Below are positions 17,557 through 26,660 of a stretch of 64,000 nt of DNA, one piece after another; positions within the stretch are counted from its first letter, which is position 1; every line of letters starts with the position of its first letter. The notes under the pieces are model-generated. The model was not told where the DNA came from and did no database searches. It saw only the letters and a list, made by a program, of their open reading frames with translations. Both the position numbers and the translations under genes were made by a program. This stretch comes from Spirochaetae bacterium HGW-Spirochaetae-2 (GTDB taxonomy: Bacteria > Spirochaetota > Spirochaetia > Sphaerochaetales > Sphaerochaetaceae), in contig PGXW01000018.1 in the NCBI GenBank assembly GCA_002839355.1, positions 29,450-93,449 of the forward strand. Reading direction: 5' to 3'.

Positions 17557-19059
17557 CTAAGTCAGGAGCACCTTTTCCACCAGTTCGCCATATCGCTTCT
17601 GGAGCGTCTCGTAGTGGCTTGTGTGCGCGGGATTCGGCACGAAGTTGCGATCGGTTCCTGAAAATGCCGCAACGGCCTCATCGACCGATGCGTATACTCC
17701 ACTGGCTATTCCAGCCACAATTGCGGCTCCCGCCGTTCCCGATTCTCGGTAGCGTGCCCTGCGGACCGGCCGCTGGAGCATGTCTGCCTTGATCTGCAAC
17801 CAAAGGTCCGAGCGGCTGCCACCACCGGTCGCCAGGATATCGTTTATCCGCATACCATGCTTCTGGAGCTTCTCGAACGCCTGCAGGAAGAACATCGTCT
17901 CCCCCTCCAACAGGGCCCGGTAGAGTTCGCCCCGACCTGTGGTCGCCCCGATACCACTGAACAGGCCATTGCCGGAAGGAAGGAACAATGGTGCACCGGA
18001 CGGCTCCACGAACGGCAGGAATATGGTATCGGTCGGGGATGCCGGGGCTTCCAAGGTCAGTAGATCGAGAATCTGTTTCTCATTCAAGCCACGGGCGAAC
18101 AGTTCCGTCGCGAACGCCTTCAGGAACCACGTTTGCAACGCACCGGCCTGGTTGTGGATGAATGCCACATATTTCCCTGGCACCACATGGTGCTCGATCC
18201 CCAGATTCAACGACAGCATGGTACCCGGGTCGGGAATACCATCGAATATGATCGTGGTGCACTCGACGGTCCCTATTCCGGTAACCGAGTCCCCACCTTT
18301 CACGGCTCCCGCACCCAACGCATTCAAGCATTGGTCATGCCCACCTACTATGACCCGGACATCTGCTGGCAAGCCGAGTCGACGGGCCATTTCGGGCAGG
18401 ATCGGTCCCATATCGGTCGCCGGCGGCACCACCTCCGCCAAGATACGTCCATCCACACCCCCTGCCTCCAGCAGTCGGTCGGACCATTGCTCTTTCCACA
18501 GGTCGAACAAGAGCGTCCGGTTGGCATGGCAATAGTTTGTCGCTGCGCTCCCTGACAGCCGGTACACCAGGAAGTCTGCCCACGAGAGGACTTTCCAGAT
18601 GCGCTCGTGCACCTGCGGAGCATCCTCTTGGTACCATACCAACTTCGGGTACGTATAACTGTAACCGAGAATATTGGCATTTATGGTGTAGAAGTCCTCG
18701 GTGCCCAGTGCCTCGAGTCGTGAGATAGCATCCTTGCGCCGTTGGTCGTGACTGAAGATGCTGGGGCCGAGAATATTCCCGTGCCGATCCAGGGGAACCA
18801 TGGCTTCGCCGAAGGATCCGACGGAGATCGCTTGGATCGGGTCGTTCACATATATGGAATCCCACCTGTTCCTGTCGGCGGCTTCGCGAATCGCAGTGTA
18901 TAGTGCCCGTTCAACGGCATGGCAATCGAGCTCGAAACGTCCATGTTCCGCACGGGTGACTTCATACGCCGCTTCTGTCGAGGTTACAAGGTGTCCTTGC
19001 ACCGTATAGACCGCGGCCTTGCACCTGGAGGAGCCGATATCGATTCCCATCAAACTCAT
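17557..19059 (-). CDS. FGGY-family carbohydrate kinase (XylB-like)
   Basis: A 500-residue ATP-dependent sugar kinase. The N-terminal phosphate motif is SLMGIDIGSSRCKAAVY; the sugar-binding domain has WADFLVYRLSG. The catalytic aspartate is in VGGHDQCLNALGAG, and the C-terminal ATP site has ILATGGGSRSDLWLQIKADM and ESGTAGAAIVAGIASG. It probably phosphorylates the ketose made by the isomerase of the same locus, giving the substrate of the aldolase just upstream. The start at 19059 lies four bases after the aldolase stop; a second ATG nine bases downstream is possible. No internal defect is visible, unlike the plus-strand kinase. Confidence 0.92.
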   Translation of the reverse strand: MSLMGIDIGSSRCKAAVYTVQGHLVTSTEAAYEVTRAEHGRFELDCHAVERALYTAIREAADRNRWDSIYVNDPIQAISVGSFGEAMVPLDRHGNILGPSIFSHDQRRKDAISRLEALGTEDFYTINANILGYSYTYPKLVWYQEDAPQVHERIWKVLSWADFLVYRLSGSAATNYCHANRTLLFDLWKEQWSDRLLEAGGVDGRILAEVVPPATDMGPILPEMARRLGLPADVRVIVGGHDQCLNALGAGAVKGGDSVTGIGTVECTTIIFDGIPDPGTMLSLNLGIEHHVVPGKYVAFIHNQAGALQTWFLKAFATELFARGLNEKQILDLLTLEAPASPTDTIFLPFVEPSGAPLFLPSGNGLFSGIGATTGRGELYRALLEGETMFFLQAFEKLQKHGMRINDILATGGGSRSDLWLQIKADMLQRPVRRARYRESGTAGAAIVAGIASGVYASVDEAVAAFSGTDRNFVPNPAHTSHYETLQKRYGELVEKVLLT

Positions 19060-19063
19060 GCGA

Positions 19064-19960
19064 TCAACCCAAGAGGTTCGTTGCGCTGTCGGCAATCCGC
19101 AACTCGTCGACGATTTCCACTACCCGTTTGCGCACCGCCTCCTGGGCATGTTCGACCGACTCCGAAAGGTTCGCCTCGTAGACCTGCCTGATGTCTGTTC
19201 CGATATTCAATTTGGCAATCCCGTGCCGGAACGATTCGTGCAGGTACGAAAGTGCGATCCCAGAACCTCCATGCAAAACCAAAGGAACCCCCAACGCCTC
19301 ATCCAACTCGGTCAATCGACCGATATGCACCCTGGCAGTCACCTTCCGCTTATCCCGAGCCGAGGGACTGATAGCCCCATGTACCGATCCGACCGCCACA
19401 CTGAGCCAATCGACGCCTGTCCTTTTGACAAACTCCTTGGCCTCCTGCACGTCAGTGAACCCCTTGCCGGTTGCGAAAAGCTCCTCATAACTTGGCATCG
19501 GACCATCCTCATGCCCGAGTACCGCCCCCAGTTCGGCTTCAACCGGAACTCCCTTCGCGTGGGCGTACCGGACAACCTCCGAAACCGCAGCCATATTCTT
19601 CTGCAGGTCCAAACGGGAGCCGTCGATCATGACCGACTGGTACCCGACCTTGATAGCGGTCTTGATATCGTACATATAGTCGACCAGCAGGTGGTCCTCG
19701 TCGATCACCGGCACGTGGTCAAGGTGCAGCCGGGTTACCGAGGCATCACCCACCCGTTCATATTCGGCGGCCACGGCCGCCACACTCTGGGCGGCGAACT
19801 TCATCCATTCCAATCGGGCGACCGCGATGAGCCCGAACGATCGGGTCTCCCGCAACGCAAGGACCACCGGTTCCATCATGGGCAGATGGGGAACGTTGAA
19901 GGCAGGGATGATGATGTGCTTTTCATAGGCCTTACGCATGATTCGTGCAATGTCATTCAT
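19064..19960 (-). CDS. Class II ketose-bisphosphate aldolase (FbaA/GatY/KbaY family)
   Basis: A 298-residue zinc-dependent aldolase that cleaves a ketose phosphate to dihydroxyacetone phosphate and an aldehyde. Visible motifs are IIPAFNVPHL at the N-terminus, the catalytic LHLDHVP segment, the VMIDGSRL loop, VEAELGAVLGHEDG, the zinc-ligand VAVGSVHG and PLVLHGGSGI, and LNIGTDIR for phosphate binding. The genomic setting (isomerase, kinase) suggests a sugar other than fructose 1,6-bisphosphate, for example a ketose 1-phosphate. The ATG at 19960 follows GGAGAG. It lies between the LacI and kinase genes. Confidence 0.93.
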   Translation of the reverse strand: MNDIARIMRKAYEKHIIIPAFNVPHLPMMEPVVLALRETRSFGLIAVARLEWMKFAAQSVAAVAAEYERVGDASVTRLHLDHVPVIDEDHLLVDYMYDIKTAIKVGYQSVMIDGSRLDLQKNMAAVSEVVRYAHAKGVPVEAELGAVLGHEDGPMPSYEELFATGKGFTDVQEAKEFVKRTGVDWLSVAVGSVHGAISPSARDKRKVTARVHIGRLTELDEALGVPLVLHGGSGIALSYLHESFRHGIAKLNIGTDIRQVYEANLSESVEHAQEAVRKRVVEIVDELRIADSATNLLG

Positions 19961-19981
19961 TGGTTTCTCTCCTCGATGTCC

Positions 19982-20992
19982 TTACTTCTTATACGTATCC
20001 CGCACCACCAGGTGTGTTTCGATTTTCACCATATAGGGTGTGACCGGGTGTGTCGCAACCATCTGTTCGTGCAACATGTGTAGAATGCAGTGCGCCTCGT
20101 GCTTCTTGTCCGCACCGACAGATGTCAATCGGATGGGCAAATTGAGGTTCGACAGGATATCGTCGACACCGACAACGGGAAGGTTGAGACCCAAGGTCTC
20201 CAGCGTTTCCAGTGCGGCCAGCGCGATGAAGTCGGAAAAGGCGAAAATTCCATCGAACTGTACATGGGCTTCCAGAATCGGTTTGATACAACTGCAATGG
20301 TCGGTTTCCAAGATATCGGCTTCCACCACCAGTGCCGGGTCGTAGGGAATACCATACGCCCTCAGACAGGCACAGTACCCGGTGAACCGGTCCACCGAGG
20401 ATGAGATATGGGGAGGTCCGTTCAGAAATAGGATACGCCGCCCTCCCAGCGACAGCAGGTGTTCGGTCGCCTGGTAACCGGATTGGACATCGTCCCACGC
20501 CACGGTAAAGAAATTCCTGAGGGGAAATCTCCGTGCAAAGATCACATAGGGAAGCGCATTGTCGGTAATAAGCTTGAAAATATCCTCACGGAGTTGTGTC
20601 GGGCAAATGATGATGCCGTCCACTTTACGGATGATGGCGGTCTTGACCGCTTCCAGTTCGATCTCGCCATCCTCGTCGGTATTCAGGATGATGGAGGTAT
20701 ATCCCTTGGCACGCAGCAGACCGTCCAGTTCCTTCAGTTGTGTGGAGAAGAATGGGTTCGCGATATCGGGAATGATTATCGCGACCGTGTTGGTCTTTCC
20801 CGAGCGCATCGAGGCGGCGACCATGTCGGTCAGATACCCCATTTCATTCGCCTTTTCCCGGACGAGCTTCTTGGTCTGTTCGGAAATATCCTCACGATCC
20901 TTCAGTGCACGGCTGATGGTATTCACCGAAAATCCGGTTGCTTGGGCAATGTCTTTCAGAGTCACGCGTTTCGAGACTATGGAACTTGACAC
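19982..20992 (-). CDS. LacI-family regulator of the Mgl-type locus
   Basis: A 336-residue LacI-family repressor. The DNA-binding domain is VTLKDIAQATGFSVNTISRA (about 9-28), the hinge helix is in NEMGYLTDMVAASMRSG, and the sensor domain includes VAIIIPDIANPFFS, VDGIIICPTQ and VVGVDDILS. The start is GTG at 20992 with GGAGATG eight bases upstream; the nearby ATG at 21000 is in another frame. It heads the regulator-aldolase-kinase run and is separated from the isomerase upstream by a 190-base gap with hairpins. It is the natural candidate for the operator in the mglB promoter at 26440-26459. Confidence 0.92.
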   Translation of the reverse strand: MSSSIVSKRVTLKDIAQATGFSVNTISRALKDREDISEQTKKLVREKANEMGYLTDMVAASMRSGKTNTVAIIIPDIANPFFSTQLKELDGLLRAKGYTSIILNTDEDGEIELEAVKTAIIRKVDGIIICPTQLREDIFKLITDNALPYVIFARRFPLRNFFTVAWDDVQSGYQATEHLLSLGGRRILFLNGPPHISSSVDRFTGYCACLRAYGIPYDPALVVEADILETDHCSCIKPILEAHVQFDGIFAFSDFIALAALETLETLGLNLPVVGVDDILSNLNLPIRLTSVGADKKHEAHCILHMLHEQMVATHPVTPYMVKIETHLVVRDTYKK

Positions 20993-21065
20993 GAATTCAT
21001 CTCCATCGATCTATATTCTGCACCTATGAAAGGTATCAATACCCCCAGGACAAGCCCTGAACCTG

Positions 21066-21158
21066 GGAGGCTTTGCCTCCTTTGCCGCCCCAAGGGGCGA
21101 GGTATGGATCCTTACGTTGCCTGCACTCGCTCGGGAAAGTGGACCATTGCATGGTTCC
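21066..21158. repeat. Cluster of short hairpins in the isomerase-LacI gap
   Basis: The 190-base gap 20993-21182 holds three inverted repeats: GGAGGC-TTT-GCCTCC at 21066-21080, CGCCCC-AA-GGGGCG at 21086-21099, and an ACCAT-TGC-ATGGT hairpin around 21143-21155 that can be extended. None is followed by a T-run. The tandem arrangement resembles REP-type intergenic elements. It lies downstream of the transporter and isomerase genes and may stabilise or end their transcript. Confidence 0.5.
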
Positions 21159-21182
21159 CTCTCCTCTCGCTTCGTTTGGCAA

Positions 21183-22586
21183 TTATGGCAATTCTACCAC
21201 ATCATAGCCTAGATATGTTGAGAAAGCTTCTTTCAGAATCTTTCCGACCGTGCCATACGTTACCGCGACATGGTGCCTGAATCCGTTTCGGCCGATCGCA
21301 ACCAGCTTTTCCTGCAACTTATCGATTTTTACCACTCCGCATGTTCCGAAATAATCGGATTCGATCTCGTCGGGCAACACATCTCCCACTCCAAGGTATG
21401 TCACGAACTTGCCGTTGTCGGTCTTGCTGCTGGCGAACGTGAAGGCCCCGGGTTTGAGCCGGCCAACCACCGGACCCCATCCGCAGTTGGGACCATAGCT
21501 CTTGGCGAACATGGGATGCTCCACCATCTTGCCCTTACCGGTGAGCATCTTGCTTGGAACTGGTCCACAATGGAACAGGATACAGGAATCGGGATCGTCT
21601 CCGGCGTTGTTGTTCCAATCCAACAACGTGGCAGGGGTATCCGAAGCCAAATGGAGCGCAAACATCATGATCGCATTGCAGACGTCGACCTCGCATGCTA
21701 CCGGGACACCCAAGTCCCCGAGCATACCGGCAAGAGCGCACGGTGTGCATCCGTACAGCACCTCCAACTCGTTCCAGCAGCGGATCGCCACCATGTCGAG
21801 ATCGAGTTCCTCGATGTACCGGTCGATCACAATCCGCAACCGTGCCATCTTGACCAGCGACTCCTCGGGTGTATCGGAACAGTTGGTGAAGGAACGCAAG
21901 GCCGCGACCTGCTGGTGGACTTCGGGAGTATCGTCGGCTATCGCTTCGATACGACCGAGCACCTCGCTCATATCGACTGTCTCGACGGTAATGCCGTACT
22001 TTTGCAACGCTCCCTCGTCATACCGGACTGTCTTGAAGGCACTGGTCCGTGCCCCCAACGCACCTACGGTACAACGACGCATCCCGTTGACCACGCGGCA
22101 CACACCTCCGAACTCCTTCAACTGTTGGATGAACCGGGGATGGGAGGGGTGGATGACATGGGGGACGTCGATGGTGAAAGGAATACCATATTGCAAGAAC
22201 ACGTCCATGATGGATAGTTTTCCACAGAAGGCATCGCGCCGGTGGGCAGGATCCATCTCCCCCGCCTTGTCGGGATACGCCTGTATCAAGATAGGCACCC
22301 GGGCGTCCTGACACGCAATGGCCGCTGCGGTCTCGTCTCCGAAATTCGGCAGGCAGACTACAACTCCATCGGGCTTTTCCCGAGCAATGAAGGCGGCGAA
22401 CTTCTTGGCTTCATCCATGCTTTCCACAGCCCCGAACCTGGTCAGGGAGGAATCCATGAGCACCGGTTCGAATCCAGCCCTTGCGATGGCATCGCCCATT
22501 TCTTTCCTTGCCTGGGCTACCACTTCGCCAGGAAAGAATCCCCTATTTCCAAAGAATACGGCGAAACGCAATTTCTTGTTCATCAT
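21183..22586 (-). CDS. L-fucose/L-arabinose isomerase-family protein
   Basis: A 467-residue member of the FucI/AraA-like fold. The N-terminal Rossmann-like part includes FAVFFGNRGFFPGEVV and PDGVVVCLPNFGDE; the middle has VNGMRRCTVGALGARTSAFKTVRYDE. The metal-site region has IRCWNELE (glutamate), PVACEVDVCNAI (glutamate/aspartate) and a late HCGPVP histidine segment. Such proteins interconvert aldoses and ketoses. The order transporter, isomerase, regulator, aldolase, kinase suggests it acts first after uptake. ATGATG at 22581-22586 gives two possible starts after AAGGGAG. Confidence 0.85.
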   Translation of the reverse strand: MMNKKLRFAVFFGNRGFFPGEVVAQARKEMGDAIARAGFEPVLMDSSLTRFGAVESMDEAKKFAAFIAREKPDGVVVCLPNFGDETAAAIACQDARVPILIQAYPDKAGEMDPAHRRDAFCGKLSIMDVFLQYGIPFTIDVPHVIHPSHPRFIQQLKEFGGVCRVVNGMRRCTVGALGARTSAFKTVRYDEGALQKYGITVETVDMSEVLGRIEAIADDTPEVHQQVAALRSFTNCSDTPEESLVKMARLRIVIDRYIEELDLDMVAIRCWNELEVLYGCTPCALAGMLGDLGVPVACEVDVCNAIMMFALHLASDTPATLLDWNNNAGDDPDSCILFHCGPVPSKMLTGKGKMVEHPMFAKSYGPNCGWGPVVGRLKPGAFTFASSKTDNGKFVTYLGVGDVLPDEIESDYFGTCGVVKIDKLQEKLVAIGRNGFRHHVAVTYGTVGKILKEAFSTYLGYDVVELP

Positions 22587-22618
22587 GACACTCCCTTGTA
22601 TAGGTCCATTGAGAAATT

Positions 22619-23635
22619 TTACTTCTTCACCAGGTATTTACGTACATCGATAGCAACCGCGAGCACGATGATGAGCCCACGTATGATGTATTGCAAGTAG
22701 GCGTTGACGCCGAGGAAATACAATGAATAGTTGATGGCCTGCAGGATTACCGCACCAATGACGACACCTTGTATGGTACCCACACCACCAGTGAACGAGA
22801 CTCCACCGATTACACAGGCGGATATCGCATCGAGCTCGTAGTTGATTCCCGTATTGGCTCCGACCGATTGGATCCGTGCCGCCTCAAGGAAGCTGGCTAT
22901 GCCATAGAGTACGCCTGCAAGCAAATAGACGTACATGATCGTCTTGGTGACACTGACACCGGAAACTGCCGCCGCTTCGGTATTGCCACCAACGGCGAAC
23001 ATGTTTTTTCCAAGCCGGGTCTTGTTCCAGACTACCCACATGATTATCGACAGAGCGGCAAAGTAGATGATCACATAGGGAATCCGCACCGTTCCGATCA
23101 TCAGATTCCCCGCCGCCTTGTTCAGAAAATTGCGGTCGAAGGTCGACAATGCCTGGGCGGACCCTGACGGTTGGGACTCGATATAGATGCAGTTCGCACC
23201 GTAGGCGATCAACTGGGTCCCCAAGGTTATGATGAACGCGTGCATATGCAGCTTGGATACACCGAATCCATTGATAGCCGAAAGCAGCACACACACGGCG
23301 ATTGCCGCGAGCAACGGCACTATCAACGGCAATTGCTCGGTCATGCCCGTGTAATAACGTGAAGCGTAGGTCACCGATTGGACCAGCGATGCGGTCACCG
23401 CGGCCGCCAATCCGAGCATCCGTCCTATGGACAGGTCGGTACCACCCAAGACAATGATGCCGGCACATCCCAATGCAAGTATCCCCTTGGTGGACGCCTG
23501 TTTCATGATATTCAGGATGTTGTTTATCGCTATGAAATTGGGTTTGATGATGCTGACGGTCACCAAGATCGCACCCAACAAGATATAGAGCGCGTAATTG
23601 AGTAAGAATTCGCCGATCTTTTTACTTTTTTCCAT
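22619..23635 (-). CDS. mglC: Mgl-type sugar ABC transporter permease
   Basis: A 338-residue permease closely resembling MglC. It shows PNFIAINNILNIMKQASTKG, ALGCAGIIVLGGTDLSIGRM, the long insertion around residues 85-160 typical of MglC, LGKNMFAVGGNTEAAAVSGV, and VIGGVSFTGGVGTIQGVVIG. About ten membrane helices are expected. The ATG at 23635 follows AGGGAA. The stop lies 33 bases upstream of the isomerase start, and its start is 12 bases after the ATPase stop, so all are co-transcribed. Confidence 0.94.
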   Translation of the reverse strand: MEKSKKIGEFLLNYALYILLGAILVTVSIIKPNFIAINNILNIMKQASTKGILALGCAGIIVLGGTDLSIGRMLGLAAAVTASLVQSVTYASRYYTGMTEQLPLIVPLLAAIAVCVLLSAINGFGVSKLHMHAFIITLGTQLIAYGANCIYIESQPSGSAQALSTFDRNFLNKAAGNLMIGTVRIPYVIIYFAALSIIMWVVWNKTRLGKNMFAVGGNTEAAAVSGVSVTKTIMYVYLLAGVLYGIASFLEAARIQSVGANTGINYELDAISACVIGGVSFTGGVGTIQGVVIGAVILQAINYSLYFLGVNAYLQYIIRGLIIVLAVAIDVRKYLVKK

Positions 23636-23646
23636 ATCCGTATTCC

Positions 23647-25164
23647 CTATATGTATGTACCAGCAAGCTTGAGAATATGTTCCTGCTCACCTGCGACACC
23701 ACCGAAATCCTTGCCCCGTTCTACAATTCCAGCCAAGCGTCCGTTGGACATGACCAGTATCCGGTCGCAAATACCCAACAATTCGGGCATTTCCGACGAA
23801 ACCATGACAATCCCCTTTCCCTCGTTCGCCAAATTGATAATCAGTTGGTATATCTCGAATTTTGCCCCCACATCGATACCGCGTGTCGGTTCGTCCAGCA
23901 GCAGTATCTCGGGCTTGGTCAACAACCACCGACCGATAATCACCTTCTGCTGGTTCCCACCCGACAGGCTGCGGATTGCTGTCTTCGCCGATGCGGTCTT
24001 CACCTTCAGGCTCTGTATGGAAGATTGTGTATCGCTCGCTATTTTCCGTTGTGAGAGGATCACCTTCCCATACTTGCCGATATTCGCGATGATCGTGTTG
24101 AAATAGATGTTCATGAGAGGAAACAGGCCGGTTGCGCGCCGCTCTTCGGTGATGAGCGCGAAACCGTTGCGTTTGGCCATCTCGGGCGATGTTATGTCGA
24201 TCACCTTGCCATCCACCTCGATCTCGCCCGACTCTTTCGTGAAGACACCGAATATGGTATTGAGCAATTCCGTGCGCCGCGAACCCATGAGTCCCGCGAC
24301 CCCGAGGATCTCCCCCTTGCGCAGCGTGAAGCTGACATCGTGGAAGGTGGGTTCATACTTGCCCGACAGGTGTGAGACCGACATCATGGTACCGTCCGGC
24401 TTGTTGGTCTTTCCGGGAAACCGATGTGTAAGATCCCGGTTGACCATGAGTCGTATCAACTCGTTGGTATCGAGTTCGTTCGCCGGTTTGGTCGCAATCC
24501 ACTGTCCGTCCCGCATGACCGTGATATCGTCGGAAATACGCAGTATCTCATCCATCCTGTGTGAGATGTAGATGATACCCACCCCTTGGACCGTCAGTTT
24601 CCTGATGATCCTGAACAGGTGGTCCACTTCCTTTTCAGTCAGCGACGAGGTCGGTTCATCCAATACGAGGATCTTCGCATGGTACGAGACAGCCTTCGCT
24701 ATCTCCACCATTTGCCGTTGCGATACCGACAATGTGCCGATAATCGCAGTCGGGCTTATGTTGATCTCCAGGTCCCTGAAGGTTTCCATCGTCTCGGCGA
24801 ACATGAGCTTCGAATCGACCAACCCATACTTCTTCAACGGCAGCCTTCCGAGCCAGACATTCTCCATGACGTTGCGGTGCAGCACCTGGTTCAATTCCTG
24901 GTGCACCATTGCCACGCCATTGTCCAAGGCATGCTTGGGATTTGCGAAATCGACTTCCTTTCCATCGATACGTATTGTACCGGAATCCTTCTTGTATATC
25001 CCGAACAGACATTTCATGAGCGTCGATTTGCCCGCGCCATTCTCCCCCATGAGGGAATGTATGGTACCGGGCCGCAATTTGAATTGGGCCCGGTCCAAGG
25101 CATGGACGCCTGGAAAGGATTTGTCTATGTCGATCATTTCCAACATGTACTGGTGCTGATCCAT
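23647..25164 (-). CDS. mglA: Mgl-type sugar ABC transporter ATPase (two ABC domains)
   Basis: A 505-residue MglA-type ATPase. Domain 1 has Walker A GENGAGKSTLMKCL, signature LSVSQRQMVEIAKA, Walker B ILVLDEPTSSL and ISHR. Domain 2 has degenerate Walker A GLMGSRRTELL, full signature LSGGNQQKVIIGRWL and LLLDEPTRGIDVG. The start is set at ATG 25164 (MDQHQYMLEMIDIDKSF), since the upstream extension runs through the hairpin; the ribosome site is weak (GTGGGG), which would lower expression relative to the binding protein. Confidence 0.94.
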   Translation of the reverse strand: MDQHQYMLEMIDIDKSFPGVHALDRAQFKLRPGTIHSLMGENGAGKSTLMKCLFGIYKKDSGTIRIDGKEVDFANPKHALDNGVAMVHQELNQVLHRNVMENVWLGRLPLKKYGLVDSKLMFAETMETFRDLEINISPTAIIGTLSVSQRQMVEIAKAVSYHAKILVLDEPTSSLTEKEVDHLFRIIRKLTVQGVGIIYISHRMDEILRISDDITVMRDGQWIATKPANELDTNELIRLMVNRDLTHRFPGKTNKPDGTMMSVSHLSGKYEPTFHDVSFTLRKGEILGVAGLMGSRRTELLNTIFGVFTKESGEIEVDGKVIDITSPEMAKRNGFALITEERRATGLFPLMNIYFNTIIANIGKYGKVILSQRKIASDTQSSIQSLKVKTASAKTAIRSLSGGNQQKVIIGRWLLTKPEILLLDEPTRGIDVGAKFEIYQLIINLANEGKGIVMVSSEMPELLGICDRILVMSNGRLAGIVERGKDFGGVAGEQEHILKLAGTYI

Positions 25165-25196
25165 GGTACCCCACTGTTTCGATACGTTCCAAACCT

Positions 25197-25229
25197 GAAG
25201 GAGGTGCGATTTGCATTCGCACCTCCTTC
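25197..25229 (-). promoter_or_regulatory. Strong intercistronic hairpin after mglB
   Basis: GAAGGAGGTGCGA and TCGCACCTCCTTC are perfect 13-bp arms around a seven-base loop, lying between the mglB stop (25287) and the mglA start (25164). No T-run follows on the minus strand, so complete termination is unlikely. A 3'-end barrier that stabilises mglB mRNA, with partial read-through, is the best reading. Confidence 0.75.
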
Positions 25230-25286
25230 GTCCATGCATCTTGGCAAGGAGCAGCGATTAGGAAGCTCCCTAGCCCTCCGCAAGAC

Positions 25287-26336
25287 CTATTTGACTTCGG
25301 TGATCATTGCGTACGGAATGCGGATACACTTGAATTCGTCTTCCGTGGTGTACTTGTAATCGGTACCATCGAGCCATTCCTTACCCAAGGCGCCATTGTA
25401 GGCGATCCGGATATTGGCCTTGCCCATCGCGTCGCCGTCCTGCTGTACGGTAGCGGTCATACCACCGTTCTTGATGGATTCCAGCGCAGCATCGATCGCA
25501 TCGACACCGATGACCACGACTTCCTTGTCGCCGGCCCTGCCGGTGTTGTAGCCGTAAGCGTTGAGAGCCGCCACGGCTCCAAGGGCCATCATGTCGTTGT
25601 TGGCGAAGACGACTTCGATCTTATTGCCGACGCTTGCCCATGTGGCTGTCATTGCTTCCTGGGCCAAGGCCTGGTCCCAGTTGCAGACGAGGGTGTCGGA
25701 AACCGCTTCCAGCTTGAGTCCGAGGGACTTGGCTGTCTCGACGGAGTAGCGCGAGCGCGCTATGGCTTCGTCGTTGTTGGGTTCGCCCATGAACATGATG
25801 TACTGCAGTACGCCGTCGCCGTTCTTGTCGATCGACTTGTCGGCATTGTACAGGTCGTACAGGATCTGGCCCTGCATATCGCCGGCCTGGCGTGCCAATG
25901 TGCCGATGAAGATCGTTCCTGTATCGACCAGGACCGATTTTGTCGTCTCGGCTGCGGGCTGCTTGTTGTAGAACAGGTAGGGAATATCGTTAGCATCGAA
26001 CATGTCGACCAACACCTGCCCGTTCGCGACTTCTGCAAGGTTGATGATGACCATATCAGGCTTGTCACCGACTATGATGGTCGCCTGCTCGATCTGCTTG
26101 GCCATATCGTCGGCAGCATCGTACATGGTGAGCTTGATTTCCTTTCCAAGTTCCTTCGAATAGTTGGCCGCCCACTTGTTCATTGCGGCGCGTACCGTCG
26201 ATCCGTAGGTGTCGTCATATTTCCAGACAAGTACGCGGATGTCCAAGGCATCGTCCCCCGCCTTCTCCTTTGCGCCTCCGGCAAACAAACTGAAAGTCAC
26301 AGCCAACAGACACAATACCAAACCCCACTTTTTCAT
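25287..26336 (-). CDS. mglB: Galactose/glucose-binding protein
   Basis: A 349-residue MglB-type periplasmic binding protein. The signal peptide is MKKWGLVLCLLAVTFSLFAG, ending FAGGAKEK in spirochaete style. The mature protein has WKYDDTYGSTVRAAMNKWA, NLAEVANGQVLVDMF, and a calcium-binding loop DKNGDGVLQYIMFMGEP matching the EF-hand-like site of E. coli MglB. Sugar-contact segments follow, such as FANNDMMALGAV, VIGVDAIDAAL, and TVQQDGDAMGKAN. The ATG at 26336 follows a perfect AGGAGGTGG. It is the first and probably best expressed gene of the operon. Confidence 0.95.
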   Translation of the reverse strand: MKKWGLVLCLLAVTFSLFAGGAKEKAGDDALDIRVLVWKYDDTYGSTVRAAMNKWAANYSKELGKEIKLTMYDAADDMAKQIEQATIIVGDKPDMVIINLAEVANGQVLVDMFDANDIPYLFYNKQPAAETTKSVLVDTGTIFIGTLARQAGDMQGQILYDLYNADKSIDKNGDGVLQYIMFMGEPNNDEAIARSRYSVETAKSLGLKLEAVSDTLVCNWDQALAQEAMTATWASVGNKIEVVFANNDMMALGAVAALNAYGYNTGRAGDKEVVVIGVDAIDAALESIKNGGMTATVQQDGDAMGKANIRIAYNGALGKEWLDGTDYKYTTEDEFKCIRIPYAMITEVK

Positions 26337-26431
26337 CTTCCACCTCCTAGAAAGATACGTGATACCCGAGTAATGCTTGTACCTTGGAATCCGAAAGGAC
26401 GTCACTGGTCAAACACATCTTCGTTATCCTG

Positions 26432-26460
26432 ATGATATCTTACATTAACGTTACTGTAAA
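26432..26460 (-). promoter_or_regulatory. mglB promoter with a LacI-type operator inside the spacer
   Basis: On the minus strand -35 TTTACA (26455-26460) and -10 TATCAT (26432-26437) are 17 bases apart. The dyad TTACATTAACGTTACTGTAA (26440-26459), with symmetric TTAC, TAACGTTA and GTAA blocks, fills the spacer, so a bound repressor would block RNA polymerase directly. The CG-centred dyad fits a LacI protein, most likely the one at 19982-20992. Confidence 0.7.
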
Positions 26461-26594
26461 TCTTTTTTTTCGCGCCGGTCCGGAATGCATGGTAGTATAA
26501 GTCATGCACTCGTATGTTGTTATGATTGCACATTCTTGGAGATGCCCGGATAGGCGGCAACAGTCGAGTGAATCGATTGAATGGCAGTTTTCCC

Positions 26595-26646
26595 TTGACA
26601 GCCGACGGGGAATTGCCCATAGTATATTTGTTGCATGCAACAAATA
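26595..26646 (+). promoter_or_regulatory. SDR promoter with perfect 22-base operator palindrome
   Basis: A -35 TTGACA (26595-26600) is followed after 19 bases by TAGTAT (26620-26625). Overlapping and just after it is a perfect 22-base palindrome at 26625-26646, whose core TTGTTGCATGCAACAA recurs at 31689-31704. It ends before the GGAGG ribosome site. This is the expected layout of a repressor-controlled promoter. Confidence 0.75.
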
Positions 26647-26660
26647 CTTGGAGGATGACG

